From assembly GCA_949128115.1 (NCBI GenBank), contig OX421963.1, positions 39,725,979 to 39,789,978 of the forward strand: a DNA stretch of 64,000 nucleotides. Direction: 5' to 3'. A program made the translations under genes and the position numbers. The stretch's first letter is position 1. Each line of letters starts with the position of its first letter. This stretch comes from Anaspis maculata. Taxonomy: Eukaryota; Arthropoda; Insecta; Coleoptera; Scraptiidae. Shown here piece after piece: positions 46,601 to 57,564 of this stretch. The notes below the pieces were generated by a model, which was given only the letters and a program-made list of their open reading frames with translations, was not told the origin of the DNA and did no database searches.

Positions 46601-47485
46601 TACAATACAAATACAATACAATACAAATAATTTATTGTCTTTCAAACTTTTAACAAATTTATGACAAAAGAACAAAAGCAAGACATAAAACATAGATAAT
46701 AAAATATGGAAACACAATTAAAAATATGACCAAGTGTATCAATGTCATTCGTTCCTACAAAAAGCTCGGATCCTTAGTGCATTCATAACAAAATTACAAA
46801 TATCTTTCATTACTTTACCCCGCACATTTTCATCTAAAAATACAAACAAATCATCGGTGTTACTAAGATTTTTAGATATGTATGCAGATCTCATGTTGGA
46901 GTAGAGAGGACATTTGAACAAAAAATGATTCAGATCTTCATTTTGGTTGAGATTGCAAATGGAGCATATCTCATCAGCAGCTATTCTGTAACATGTGCCC
47001 TTGAACGATAGCTTTATGTATTTGTCGCTAGCAAGTCTCATTTGAGCGATCAGTCTAGTGTAGTGAATGGGCAACCTCAACCGCAGATAATCTTTGGGAT
47101 TTCCGTCAAAGTTAAAAGTGACAAACCGACCCGAAAAGCTGGAGGACCGAGCCCTCTCAATGTCTTCCCTTAGGTACTTATCTCTATAGAATGAGAGGAT
47201 GTCACCCCTGCACAAGTCAAAACTTCCGCTTTTCAAATTCAACCACGACTGTCCATGACCCGCCCCAACAAAGTACTCTTTGACTTGCGAAGCCCAGTTG
47301 TACCTTCACTCACCCGATTCAATCGCGGCCAACCTATCAAAGCATAATCTCGGAAAGCGTCTGTTATTCATTCTGAGAATTCTTTCTATCCAGTTGAACG
47401 CCATCTCCAAAATGTACAAGGACAATCTGGGTAGTCCCATTTCCAGACGCACAATATAATCAGGCGTGTTTCCAGCCAATGAGAG
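46601..47485 (-). mobile_element. 5'-truncated LINE fragment
   Basis: The minus frame ends at 46745 and encodes a LINE ORF2 tail: YFVGAGHGQSWLNLKSG, LPIHYTRLIAQMRLAS and a Cys/His cluster CSICNLNQNEDLNHFLFKC. An in-frame stop lies near 47311. The 3' end is a TACAATACAA-type simple tail (46601-46630). The empty site in the opposite palindrome arm (about 48865-48885) shows that the insertion is bounded by TTTGT (46596-46600 and 47486-47490). Confidence 0.82.
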
Positions 47486-47769
47486 TTTGTTTTTATCCTT
47501 ATCGGCATTTCTTATGTCATAGGAGTTTGCTGAATTTGATTCCCAAATATCACAAGCTGAGAAACTTTGTTTCTATAGCACAAAGCATTGTGCCATAAAT
47601 CGAATTCAGGAATTCAAGATTTTGATATTGGTGCTTTTTTCAGACGTATTTACTTCATTCATATCCGAGACTTTATTCATACCCTAACACTAGAATCACA
47701 GAAATTGCATTTATTCCTTTTTTACCCATTTCAAACAAAACGGTATCCCAGAATCGGTCACTTCACTAG

Positions 47770-48578
47770 TAGTCGTCGCGGTACGGGCCTAAAATCGTCC
47801 AAGTTCTGCACTTCTAACGATTTCGATTATTTTCGGCACAGATGATCATTGGACCTATTCAAGCGTTTTGACCCGCAGCACCACCAAATTTGCCCCTCAG
47901 GAACGGAGGGGTGGGGGTATCTTCAGAATTTGAAGCTCTAGGTCTATAGTATGGTCTAATGAAGACTCACAAAGGCGAGTGAGTAGTCATTTCTGAATGA
48001 TTTTTATCCGTTGATGTCGATTCTCACGTGAAAAATGAGTTGCGCAGTCATTTGACAAAGATAATTGGTGATAATAAGAGATAAAGATGAAATCAAGTGG
48101 TCATCTACTGAACTCTGTAGGAACTTGTTTTTCTGTGGTAAATACATGAAACTTGGTAGGGCTGTTCATTATTACTTACTTTCCAAATATGGAGGGAGCA
48201 CCACGCGTTCCGACGCATGACGTCGCGACGCAATGTCAGAAAACATAGTGGTCGTCATTTCCAAAATAGTCGATATATTATCATTGTTTATTTGATTTCT
48301 TTTTTCAAACCATATGCTTTCAAGATTCAATAACATATTTCTGTCGACTTGGGGAACCGGTGGGCTACCAGTGGTAAGTCAGGTGTCTGCTAGAGGGAGC
48401 TGTGAGGTTTCTTTACCCCCAAATTTCCACGGTCAACATCTTCGGATAAAACTATTTTTAAGTTTGTCCATACGAATAATCATGTCATCTGGTCAACATT
48501 CTCCATGTTTCGTCCTTCTAAGGACTTCTCAGTATGGTTTATACAGATTTCGCAACCGCGCGAGATCATTCAGACTAC
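47770..48578 (+). repeat. A' monomer, about 0.8 kb
   Basis: Starts TAGTCGTCGCGGTACGGGCC and ends GATCATTCAGACTAC. It sits precisely at the axis of the composite palindrome: the arm sequence CACTAG / CTAG resumes on both sides. The same monomer occurs head-to-tail at 57565-58990. Confidence 0.8.
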
Positions 48579-49922
48579 CTAGTAAAGTAACCAATTCTGA
48601 AATACCGTTCTGTTTGAAATGGGTAAAAAAGGAGTAAATGCAATTTCCGTGATTCTAGTGTTAGGGTATGAATAAAGTCTCGGATATGAATGAAGTAAAT
48701 ACGTCTTAAAAAAGCACCAATATCAAAATCTTCAATTCTTGAATTAGATTCCCGGCACAGTGCTTTGTGCTATAGAAACAAAGTTTCTTAGCTTGTGATA
48801 TTTGGGAATCAAATTCAGCAAACTCCTATGACATAAGGAATGCCGATAAGGATGAAAACAAACAAATAAACAAACAATAATGATTCAATCATTTGATAGG
48901 GTCTCATACAAAGCGATATCTTTCTTTCAGTACGGTGGCATCGATGTTAACAGGCGGTTAATCGTTATAATAATTTATAGTTTAGTTTGTAAGAGTTGTG
49001 TAACCGAGTATGTACCTAATATGGTACAACATTGAAGATCACATTTTTCCAGTAATCAAAAGTACCTTTCTGAGTGCCTTTCATTTGATCGCTAGATCTG
49101 TATAAACATACTGAGGAGTCTCTAGAAAGACGAAACACGAGAAATGTTAACCAGATAACATATTCGTATGCACAGACTTCAAAATAGTTGGTTTTATCCG
49201 AAGATGTTGACCGCGGAAATTTGGGGGTGAAGAAACCTCACAGTTGCCCTTACAGGCACCTGGTTCACCACTGGTAGCCCACCGTTTCCCCAAATCGACA
49301 GAAATATGTTATTGAATCTTGAAAGCATAATATGGCTTGATGGAAGAAATCAAAGAAATTATAATATTCCTATCGACTGTTCTCGAAATGGCGACCACTG
49401 TTTTTTGATATTGCGTCGCGACGTCATCCGTCGGAACGCGTGGTGCTCCCTCCATATTTGAGAAGTAAGTAATAATGCACAGCCCCACCAAATTTCATGT
49501 ATTTACCACAAAAAACAAGTTCCTACAGAGTTCAGTGGATGACCACTTGATTTCATCTTTATCTCTTATTATCACCAATTATCCTTGTCAAATGACTGCG
49601 CAACTCATTTTTCACGTGAGAATCGACATCAGCGGATGAAAATTATTCGGAAATGACTACTCACTTGCCTTTGTGGGTCTTCATTGGACCATACTAGACC
49701 TGGAGCTTCAAATTCTGAAGATACCCCCACCCCTCCATTCCTGAGGGGCAAAGAATACAATCGAAGTTGTCGAGGTTTTGGGCCTCACAAGGCCCTTATG
49801 ACTGTTTCACCATTTTTTGGTCATATATTGGAAAGGTGCCAATCTTCAAATAGGCAAAGTTACAAAAAACAGTCATGTGGGGATCATCATCAAAAATTTT
49901 TTTTTCTTCTCCACTATCCCAG

Positions 49923-50140
49923 GTTATTATGATCCTATGGATCGAACAGATGTTTTCGCTTGGAATGGCCTGAAAGTTGCTTCCCGTGCCGTGTTCCCGT
50001 GGTATCGCGATGCCATCCGGCAGGATTGTAATACGGACCAATGCCCTTATTTCGAACTGTGTCTCTACGATGGTAACCCCTTTGCGGATGCCTACAGGGT
50101 GATCAAAAATCGAGAAATTCTGTTTCATGAACCAAAATAG
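49923..50140 (+). CDS. candidate terminal exon of an unidentified gene
   Basis: A pyrimidine-rich run ending CACTATCCCAG (49911-49922) looks like a 3' splice site. The open frame after it (YYDPMDRTDVFAWNGLKVAS, then FPWYRDAIRQDCNTDQCPYF, then ELCLYDGNPFADAYRVIKNR) has balanced, non-repetitive residue use and higher GC than its surroundings. It ends with a stop at 50138-50140. No ATG start belongs to it. I do not recognise the family, and no neighbouring exon is identifiable. It could also be a transduced exon carried by a transposon. Confidence 0.45.
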
Positions 50141-50359
50141 GTCGGAACATGAAAATTAGCACACATACTCCTCATCCGATGCTCATTGATGTGGAACAAA
50201 CCACTTTGAGATATCTCAAACTGTTTCTCAAATGTACCTGAAATACAAGTGTTACTCATCATAAAAGGGACGTACCTACTGGGTGGGCCTAGCGAAAACC
50301 TTACTGTTTTATTTTCCTCGCAAAAAATTTGTTATTCCTCCGATTTCAGCAAACTAAGT

Positions 50360-51690
50360 ATCACTGAATAGTCAAATGAATAGGTTGTAAAAGTCAAGCA
50401 ACAAAATGGACGAAACGTCAAGATTCAAAATGGCGGAGGCAAGTAAAAATATACCATTTTTTGAGCTCGTTCATTTTTTTTTAAACGCTCTTGCGATTCT
50501 TGCGATGGTAACTATAATGATGGTTTTGGAAAGAACAGATTTCCTCTAACAAACCAAAACAACAACGACCCAAATCGGTTCATCCTGTACAAAGATATAG
50601 CGATTTGAAAAAAAGGTTGATTACTTATTTTATTGACTGCGTTTCTATCGCAGCGTTCGATCCGCTCGAGTTTCGATCGGATCCAGAGTGGCTCCAGTCA
50701 AGCGCGTTTTTATAGTCGCACGTTCGATCCGCTTCGTTCAATCCTATTTCACTACTTTAGAATTAGGTTAGAAATCATGAGAGACAACAACATGGTTTAA
50801 AACGCGTCAAACTGCGCCAACCGGAAAAGATAATAATTTTGAATTTTCATGGTGTATTTTATTCACAATTACTGGAAGGCATCCCTTGATTTCGTAAACA
50901 TAACGCTTTGTTCACAAGTTGGTCATCTGTCACTTCAATCCCATCCCGTTCACATCGGGTGAAATACGAGCGGATGCAAGCCTCGATCCGTTCGACTCAA
51001 CTCAAGCCGGCCAAAGCACCGGATCGACTTGAACTGCTCGATCCGATTGAAATCTCAATCCCGACAGTTCAAATTGGCTCTTTCAAGCGGATCGACCTGA
51101 TCGGATAGAGTTTCGATCGGATCCAAAGCTGCGATAAAAACGCAGTCATTGATTAGTTTCTCGCCTGCAATTTTTATTTATTTGTCAATTCAAACTATAT
51201 TTGCTTCAGTGCCTATCTAATTGAATCGGCTACAAACACCAGTTTTGAAATGGTCAAAATGTCAGAATTCAAAATGGTGGTTGAAAGACGGAAAACTACC
51301 GACCACGACGCTTGGTCAAGGGATATCAAAATTACAAAACAAAAGACAGAATTGAGAAGAATGAACTTTGCCTTGCATTTGAGGATCACATCGAGTTTAT
51401 TCGGTTCATCAGTTGTAAAGATATACCGATTTCAAATAAGTTTGTTGATTACTTTCTCAGATATGCATCGAATATTACTTAATTACATGTTAGTTTCTCA
51501 CCTGCCATTTTTTCACTTATTGATCGATTTTAACGAATTTTTTTGTAACAGCAATCTACTAAGTTCAGCAGGCTATAAACACCAGTTTGGAGCTCGCCAA
51601 AACGTCAAAATCAAAAATGGCGGATAGGAGACGGAACATTGGCGAAGTTCTCTTTGGTCAAGAGATATAAACGTTTGTTATATTATATAA
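50360..51690. repeat. diverged direct repeats with AAAATGGCGG words
   Basis: Three related segments lie near 50380-50630, 51150-51450 and 51450-51690. Each has GTTGATTACTT(T), TTTCTC(G/A)CCTGC(A/C)A(T)TTTT, ACACCAGTTT and CAAAATGGCGG/TGG. The first two are separated by the MITE at 50635. Confidence 0.62.
50635..51147. mobile_element. 513-bp MITE with GACTGCGTTT ends
   Basis: Tips GACTGCGTTTCTATCGCAGC and GCTGCGATAAAAACGCAGTC, with ATT on both sides (50632-50634, 51148-51150). Subterminal TTTCGATCGGATCCA appears directly at both ends. Non-coding. Confidence 0.8.
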
Positions 51691-51716
51691 GTTATATCAT
51701 ATTATATTGTTAATAT

Positions 51717-51755
51717 TGTAAAGATATTTCGCGTACGGGATCGCCGCTCGTAACA
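51717..51755 (-). repeat. 3' LTR, 39 bp
   Basis: Coding strand begins TGTTACGAGCGGCGATCC and ends ATCTTTACA. It follows the polypurine tract directly. Confidence 0.7.
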
Positions 51756-51768
51756 CTGCCCCCCTCTT
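51756..51768 (-). other. polypurine tract
   Basis: AAGAGGGGGGCAG on the minus strand, immediately before the 3' repeat. It would prime plus-strand DNA synthesis. Confidence 0.72.
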
Positions 51769-52500
51769 AAGCCTGTTCGTCCCGAATAGCAACGTTACTC
51801 CCGGAGTAACGTGCAAGGCGATCAAGGTGGACAACTTTCATCTTGGCTTTCGGGGCCCTTTGGATTCTGTACACGACGTCAATAATCCTCTTGACTACCG
51901 TGTACGGTCCTTTCCACAACAGATGCAACTTCGGAGACCTTCCTTTCTTGCGCTGAGGATTGTACAACCAGACCAGGTCACCTGCTTGAAATCCCGTGGA
52001 GTTCGTCTTCAAGTTGTAACGCGTTTTCAACTCTCCTCGGCTGCGAGTTCTTGGTCCTTTGCTGACCGCACAAACCTTGCACTGACGACACCATGTTTCC
52101 ACGTCGTTCCGGTAGTTCACCCAGTAGAACCGCTCGCGCACCTTGTCCAACGTCTTGTTCACCCCAAGGTGCCCCCCAGTGACGCCATTGTGCATTTCTT
52201 CTAGGACCTCCTTCACTCTCTTCTTTGGGAGCACTAATTGGGCCATCTCTTTCTTCCCATCGGGACTCTCTCAGACTCTCTTTAGCAACCTGTTCTCTAT
52301 TCTCAGAGAATTCCACTGAGCCCAAAGAGCCTTGAAGTGGGGCCCTTCACCAGATATCTCGGCCCATCTTTCCTAGCCAAGTTCTTTCCTTTGAGCAAGC
52401 AAACCGATGGCTGGGTCCTCACGCTGCTCTTTCTTGAGCTCAGCCGTAGTCCAATTTCTCGGGGTTTCAAAGACAAGTGCTTTGATTTCGACGTTCCCAT
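51767..52500 (-). pseudogene. Gypsy integrase: zinc domain joined to C-terminal domain
   Basis: From 52500 down, frameshifted codons give the RNase H-integrase linker. The open frame from 52246 then gives an H-H-C-C zinc domain (HNGVTGGHLGVNKTLDKVRE, then CRQCKVCA). It jumps straight to the C-terminal segment (GDLVWLYNPQRKKGRSPKLH, LLWKGPYTVVKRI, then KVVHLDRLARYSG). The D,D-35-E catalytic core is missing between CAVSKGPRTRSRGEL and the C-terminal part, so the product could not integrate DNA. Related to the remnant at 9706-10790, which preserves the core. Confidence 0.85.
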
Positions 52501-52659
52501 TCTGCTGGTCTACCCTCTTGTCGTGCCTGCAGTCCTCGGTGCGTGGTCTCCGAGAAAGACCATCTGTGTTGCCATCATCATGACTCCTTCAAGGACGATG
52601 TTCACTTTCTTGATCAGCAGCTCCCCGTTCCAGCCTGGAACGGTCTGCTGAACGGTACG

Positions 52660-53129
52660 GTTGCCAGCAATCATGCTGCAGGTGGCCATTCTTCCCACAA
52701 TTGGAGCAATGCAGCAATTCCTCCTGTGCGATTGCTCTCTTTCGACTGATGACCTCCTCGATCAGCAGCTTCCCGTTTCAGAATGAAGTCTGCTGAAGCG
52801 TATGATCGCCTGCAGTCGCGTTGCAGATGTCCGTCCCTTCCACATTCAAAGCAACGTGGTCTTCCTCCTCTACGATTGCTTTCTCTCGGTTGGTGACTTT
52901 CTCGATCAGCAGTCGAGATCGTTCTCCGTTCCGCTATGAAACGGTCTGCTGAACTCGACCATTGCCTGCAGTCCCGACGAAAATGTCCCGTTCTCCCACA
53001 GCCGAAGCAACGCGGCCTTCCTCCAGCTCTTGGCTCGCCTTGGGGTCTGTTCCGAGACATGGCGCTAAGAAGTTCCTCAAAAATCTCCTTCACCGATTTC
53101 GGAAGCATGTGATGCTCTGGATTCGTCAA
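52660..53129 (-). pseudogene. Gag nucleocapsid with repeated CCHC zinc knuckles
   Basis: CFGCGRTGHFRRDC and CFECGRDGHLQRDC (C-X2-C-X4-H-X4-C) are in frame. A third, CSNCGKNGHLQHDC, is intact in another phase at about 52672-52713. Each knuckle comes with a linker containing SADR...E..AD, and a further linker copy without a clear knuckle lies near 52600. So this is a tandemly expanded nucleocapsid. The frameshift before the third knuckle kills it. Confidence 0.8.
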
Positions 53130-53228
53130 AGTTCACCTCCCTAAAACGATAAGGGCGCGAAGCATCTTTGGCAGCCTCGATGCGAACAGCTTGGATGAGT
53201 GCGTCGCTGATGTTGGCTGGATTGCTGA

Positions 53229-54078
53229 TCATGACCATCTGACGCATTCTGAATGTTTTATTCCGCCCATGAAAGTTTCCTTGGCGATGTCGGCCAAAAC
53301 ATCCGCTGGATGAGCTGGATAGGCCAGGTAAACCTGCCTCAGGACTCTGGATTCGAATTCCTGAAGGCTTTCTCCGCTCTTTTGTGTTCTGGCCTTCAGC
53401 TGGGTTTGATGGATCTGCCGCACATGATTGTCCCCATACCGAAGCTCCAGGACCCTCGTCAGCTTGGCAAAGTCCTTCTGCTCACTCTCAGGAATCGTCA
53501 GGAGCAGCTCCAATGCTGAGCCTCTGAGAGCCAGGACTAGAGCTGTGGCTCTCTCATCGTCGCTCCATCCGTTTGCTTCGGCAGCGGCATCGAACTGCCT
53601 CTTATAGGTTGTCCATGGGCTTTTCCCCTCGAAGTTAGGCAGCTTCACACGTTGGACACCCGCTGAACTGACCATCGCAGCACTGGCGGCGGTTTTCTGA
53701 ACCTGTTGCTCCAGCTTCGTCATGTTGGCCTTTACCGCTTCCACTTCTTCTTCTAGCTTGCTCACGCTGCCGTCGAAATACCGCATTTGTTGTTTCACAA
53801 CGGCTAATATTTCTTCCATTTCCTCCAGGAGTATCCTTTCCTGTTCTTCCAGCAGGTTTCTTAGTTCTTCTCTGTCTTCTAGACGCTGTTCTTGTAAAAG
53901 ATTTTTCAATCTTTTTTCCTGTCCTTCTAGTAGATTCTTCAATCTTCTTCATCTTCCAAACGTCTCTTCTCCTGTTCTTCTTTCTCTGCCTGGCGTTTCG
54001 TCTTTTGTTTCTTGCATCATCGCCATGATGCTCGCCAAAGCGTCTTCGACTCCTGTCTTCGACTCCTGTCTTCGACAT
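53229..54078 (-). pseudogene. Gypsy Gag (coiled coil and capsid region)
   Basis: The N-terminal part begins near a Met at 54078 and is frameshifted at about 53945. The open frame from 53942 has a Glu/Leu-rich coiled coil with repeats (LLEGQEKRLKNLLQEQ, LLEEQERILLEEME), then a capsid-like segment VKLPNFEGKSPWTTYKRQFD, LALRGSALELLLTIPE, LELRYGDNH and QEFESRVLRQVYLAYP. These are standard for Gag of insect Mdg-type Gypsy elements, where the protein assembles the particle around the RNA. Confidence 0.82.
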
Positions 54079-54142
54079 GCATTTACCAAATCAGGAATGT
54101 TTCGAACGTCCTGTAGTCGCAAGCCGAATTACTCTTAATTAT

Positions 54143-54159
54143 ACCGCTTTCTGACACCA
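54143..54159 (-). other. primer-binding site
   Basis: TGGTGTCAGAA on the minus strand, two bases after the 5' repeat. It matches the expected complement of an insect tRNA-Leu 3' end (TGGTGTCAGGA, from memory) at 10 of 11 positions. Confidence 0.62.
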
Positions 54160-54161
54160 AA

Positions 54162-54200
54162 TGTTACGATATTTCGCGTACGGGATCGCCGCTCGTAACA
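54162..54200 (-). repeat. 5' LTR, 39 bp
   Basis: Coding strand TGTTACGAGCGGCGATCC...ATCGTAACA, with 6-bp inverted tips TGTTAC/GTAACA. Very short for an LTR: no room for a promoter plus a polyadenylation signal. Confidence 0.68.
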
Positions 54201-54639
54201 ATATTGTTATATTGTTACTAAACGAAAGTTTGGCAGACCTGAGGATGAGCCAATAACCGTTTCAGAATACAAGGGATTCGTATTGTGATCGACGGATGAA
54301 AACGCGAATAACGCTATACAACTTGGAAGCCAACTCTGGAGGATTTCAAGAAGGTAACATTATATGACTGTACAACCACAACGCAAAAAAGGAGTGGGAG
54401 GAACCGTACACCGTGATCAAAAGTAAAAACGTCCAGGAATAACGAAGTGCTTGCTCGGGACGAACAGATTTTAGGGAGGGGAGCCAGTACTACGAAACTC
54501 GCTGGAGATCAAGATGCGCAAATAAGACAGATACTGCATTATTGGTGGAGGAGCCGTTATTTGAAGGATACCAAAATATTCGCAAAGCTAATGAAAGTCT
54601 CTAGAGCTTCCGCGATCAGGCTATAAGGTAAACTGAAAC
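54201..54639. other. no gene recognised
   Basis: Spacer without supported features. Confidence 0.35.
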
Positions 54640-55000
54640 CGTGTCGAATTTAAAAACAGGCCTACACGACGCCCAATGCAGTCCATTTTAGATATCGGTT
54701 GAAATTTCTTGAAAAAAGTTGATGTAAAAGCAGGAAAGAACAAATTGAGTAGAGTCCTGCACCAAACGCGGGTATTTCTTGTCAAAGCCAGGGTGAGCGG
54801 CCGTCTCGGGTAGTCACGGCCAGGAAAAATACGTTTTTTGTGTAAAGGCATGCGGACAGCCTTTGATGGATATGATTTTTCACACGTAATGTAACGAATT
54901 TCCCTTGTTTCTTCTTCAAGATTGAAAAAGAATTATTCAAATATATTGAAAAATTCAAAAGTTATCTACATCACAATATGTATCTACTCTGCTATCTGAA
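54640..55000 (+). repeat. direct repeat, left copy (about 360 bp)
   Basis: Shares with 57000-57360 the words CGACGCCCAATGCA, GCACCAAACGCGGGTATT, TCAAAGCCAGGGTGAG, CGTCTCGGGTAGT and ACGGCCAGGAAAAA. Same orientation, about 2.37 kb apart, flanking the palindrome at 55185-56645. Confidence 0.82.
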
Positions 55001-55184
55001 AATCCTACAATAACAATTCTGAAGGACCAAGCGACATGAAGATAGGCAAGCTGTGATTAATTATTAAAATCAGATGCAAACATGGGACAATTTTGCTGAA
55101 AACCACGAAGCTTTTCCGAAATAAAACCATTGTAAAAATCGTCAGTAGTTGAGGCTTTATTCAAGTTTATCATTTGTGTCCAGC

Positions 55185-56645
55185 TCCGATATAGTCCAGG
55201 AATTTTAGCTGTTTAAATCGCAAATAGCGAACAAAAATGATAACTAGCCGGATTTTTGTATATAAGCTCAGTTAAGCATGTAGTTCAACATAGTGAAAGT
55301 CCTCAAGAATCCGGTGTGAGCTTCGGCCGTTGTGGCCTCGAGAAGAACTTGAGGGTCAGTTTTTCGCGTATATCTTATGAACAATAGCACTTGGGAAAAA
55401 AGTTCCCGGAAAGAAATTGTTGAAAATTTTATTTTCTACAAGAAAGGTCCTTACACATTTCATCGTCAGTCATCTCCTTCTTCGTCAAAACACAAGAAAA
55501 TAAAAATAGTCCAGATGCTCGATGCTGAAGGCTGGTATGGACCTTGAGTTTTATGATGGCGGAGTGCCACTTTGTAGAGGTGTTGTTTGATCCACTCTCT
55601 TTTGGTTGAAACTTGAAGCCATCAAGACAAACTATGCCGGCGGCATATACAGGGTGAAATAAAAATAAAAAGTTAAACATTTGTTCCTCGAGAACCAAAA
55701 TAGGTAAAGACATGTAAACCGCCATAAATAATTCTGATTTCATGGTCATGAAGCCGTCGTGAACTTGAATTGAATATCTTGAGCCGTTCTTGAAATATCT
55801 TCAAAAGACTGAAGTTATTACCAAAAAAAAATATATTTTCGTCTACTTATTAGAAAAAAAGTTGACTGTGTTTTTTCTAAAATTAGTTGGCCTAGAGAGA
55901 GCTTTCCACTTCAATTTCATTTCAAATGTAATTTATCATTGTTTCGATTCAAAACACCAAGTTTCGATTCAAGATCTGAAGAATTATTGATATACGAAAA
56001 ACTATTTTTTTTTCGTAACGACTTCAGTCTTCTGAAGATATTTCAGAAACGGCTCAACATATTTGATTTAAGTTCACGACGACTTCATGGTCATGAAATT
56101 AGAAATATTTTCGGCGATTTACATGTCTTCACCTATTTTGGTTCTTGAGGTACATTTGTTCAACTTTTTATTTTTATGTCACCCTGTATATGCCGCCGGC
56201 ATAGTTGGTATTGATGACATTAAGTTTCAATCAAAAGAGAATGAATCGAACAACACCTCTACCAAGTGGCACCCTGCCATCATAAAACTTAGGGTCCGTA
56301 CAGTCTTCGGCATCGAGCATCTGGAGTATTTAGCTTTTCTTGTGTTTTGACGAAGAAGGAGTGGACTGATGATGGAGTATGTAAGGACCTTTCTTGTAGA
56401 CAACACAATTTCCTACAATTTTGCTTCAAGTGCTTTCCCTCCAAGTGCCATCGTTTACGAGATAAACATGAAAAACTGATCCTCAAGTTCTTCTCGAGGC
56501 CACAACGGCCGAAGCTCACACCGGATTCTTGAGGACTTTTACTATGTTGAACTACATGCTTAACTGAGCTTATATACAAAAAATACGGTTAGTTATCATT
56601 TTTGTTCGCTATTTTTTCTATAATTCCTGGACTAATAAGCTAGGC
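55185..56645. mobile_element. 1.46-kb palindrome with inner CAGGGTG edges
   Basis: Arms pair from AGTCCAGGAATT (left) to AATTCCTGGACT (right) and meet near 55915. An inner pair TATGCCGGCGGCATATACAG / CTGTATATGCCGCCGGCAT sits at about 55634 and 56203, next to CAGGGTG/CACCCTG. Non-coding. Confidence 0.8.
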
Positions 56646-56999
56646 CAGTTTTGCATTTTCTAACGGGAAGGAAACTCTCAGAAAATTAAGAGAATTTTGA
56701 CAGAAGTTGTCGGAAAAGTTCAAGAACCAGTAACGCCTCGTTAAAAAAACAATTGATGAAAATCTGATTACAGGTCGAAAAGTTGAACATTTGCAGTTAT
56801 TCTAAGGAGGGAAAACTCGAAATCCGTTAGTCCGATTTTAAAAATTTCTCTCACGAAACTCAATTCAACCTTTTCCCTAACTATGACTTGCAGCAAGTCT
56901 GTACCTAAAATGAATATTTCGTGTGGCTTACCGCAGGTCGAAATTCGCATTGCATTTTTTCTAATTCACGAAATGTTCAAGTTTCATTTTGAACAAATC

Positions 57000-57360
57000 A
57001 CCGTCGGAAAATGGAAACCGTGTCGAGTTTGAAAATAGGCCCGCACGACGCCCAATGCAATCTACTTTTGATATCAGTTGAAATTTTCTGAGAGAAAGCG
57101 ATCTACGAGCAGAAAAGAGCATCTGAGTAGAGTTCTGCACCAAACGCGGGTATTCCTAGTCAAAGCCAGGGTGAGTGACCGTCTCGGGTAGTAACGGCCA
57201 GGAAAAAGGCGTTTTTGTGTAGAGGCATGCGGGCGACATTCAATGAATATGATCTTCTACACCTTTCATGACAAATTTCCCATGTTTCTCCTTTAATATT
57301 AGAAAAAAAAAATTCAAATATTTTGAAAAATGAAAAAGTTATCGACATTTCAAAACCTAC
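57000..57360 (+). repeat. direct repeat, right copy (about 360 bp)
   Basis: Partner of 54640-55000. The two copies are diverged by small substitutions. Confidence 0.82.
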
Positions 57361-57564
57361 CTACTACCTACCTGATGTGAGTCCAGGCCCAGTTATGAGC
57401 TTTTTTTCTTCTTGAAATTAATCACTTCGAAAACAACCGGGAAGTAAAAAATCATGCATAATTGTTCAAAATCACTACCTTAGTAACATTTCGATTTGAT
57501 ATAAGCAAATACGGCAGCTTATCGACCACAATTTGAAAAAAACCTATCGCGCCGGGCCCAAAAT

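Larger units (their letters stand above)
45591..49752. mobile_element. composite palindrome A-B-A'-B(rc)-A(rc)
   Basis: The left arm is A (45591-46600) plus B (47486-47769), split by a LINE insertion. The right arm is B(rc) (48579-48870) plus A(rc) (48870-49752). Between the arms lies one further A-type monomer (47770-48578) in the left-arm orientation. The module CAAGCGTTTTGACCCGCAGC then ACCACCAAATTTGCCCCTC opens A and A'. The right arm stops at GGGGCAAA, about 120 bp short. No transposase is recognised. Confidence 0.8.
51717..54200 (-). mobile_element. internally deleted Gypsy-type retrotransposon
   Basis: Minus-strand element bounded by 39-bp repeats (54162-54200 and 51717-51755). They start TGTTACGAG and end in CA on the coding strand, differ at 2 of 39 positions, and are flanked by ATAT. 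Inside, in coding order: a tRNA-primer site, Gag with coiled coil and zinc knuckles, the RNase H-integrase linker, the integrase zinc domain, the integrase C-terminus and a polypurine tract. Protease, reverse transcriptase, RNase H core and integrase catalytic core are deleted. Confidence 0.82.

Noticed and set aside
51827..52204. 125-codon plus-strand frame
   Set aside because: Antisense of the integrase fragment, which has clear domain matches on the minus strand.
53722..54138. Ser-rich 138-codon plus-strand frame
   Set aside because: Antisense shadow of the Glu/Leu-rich coiled coil of Gag. Ser/Leu runs are what that antisense would give.
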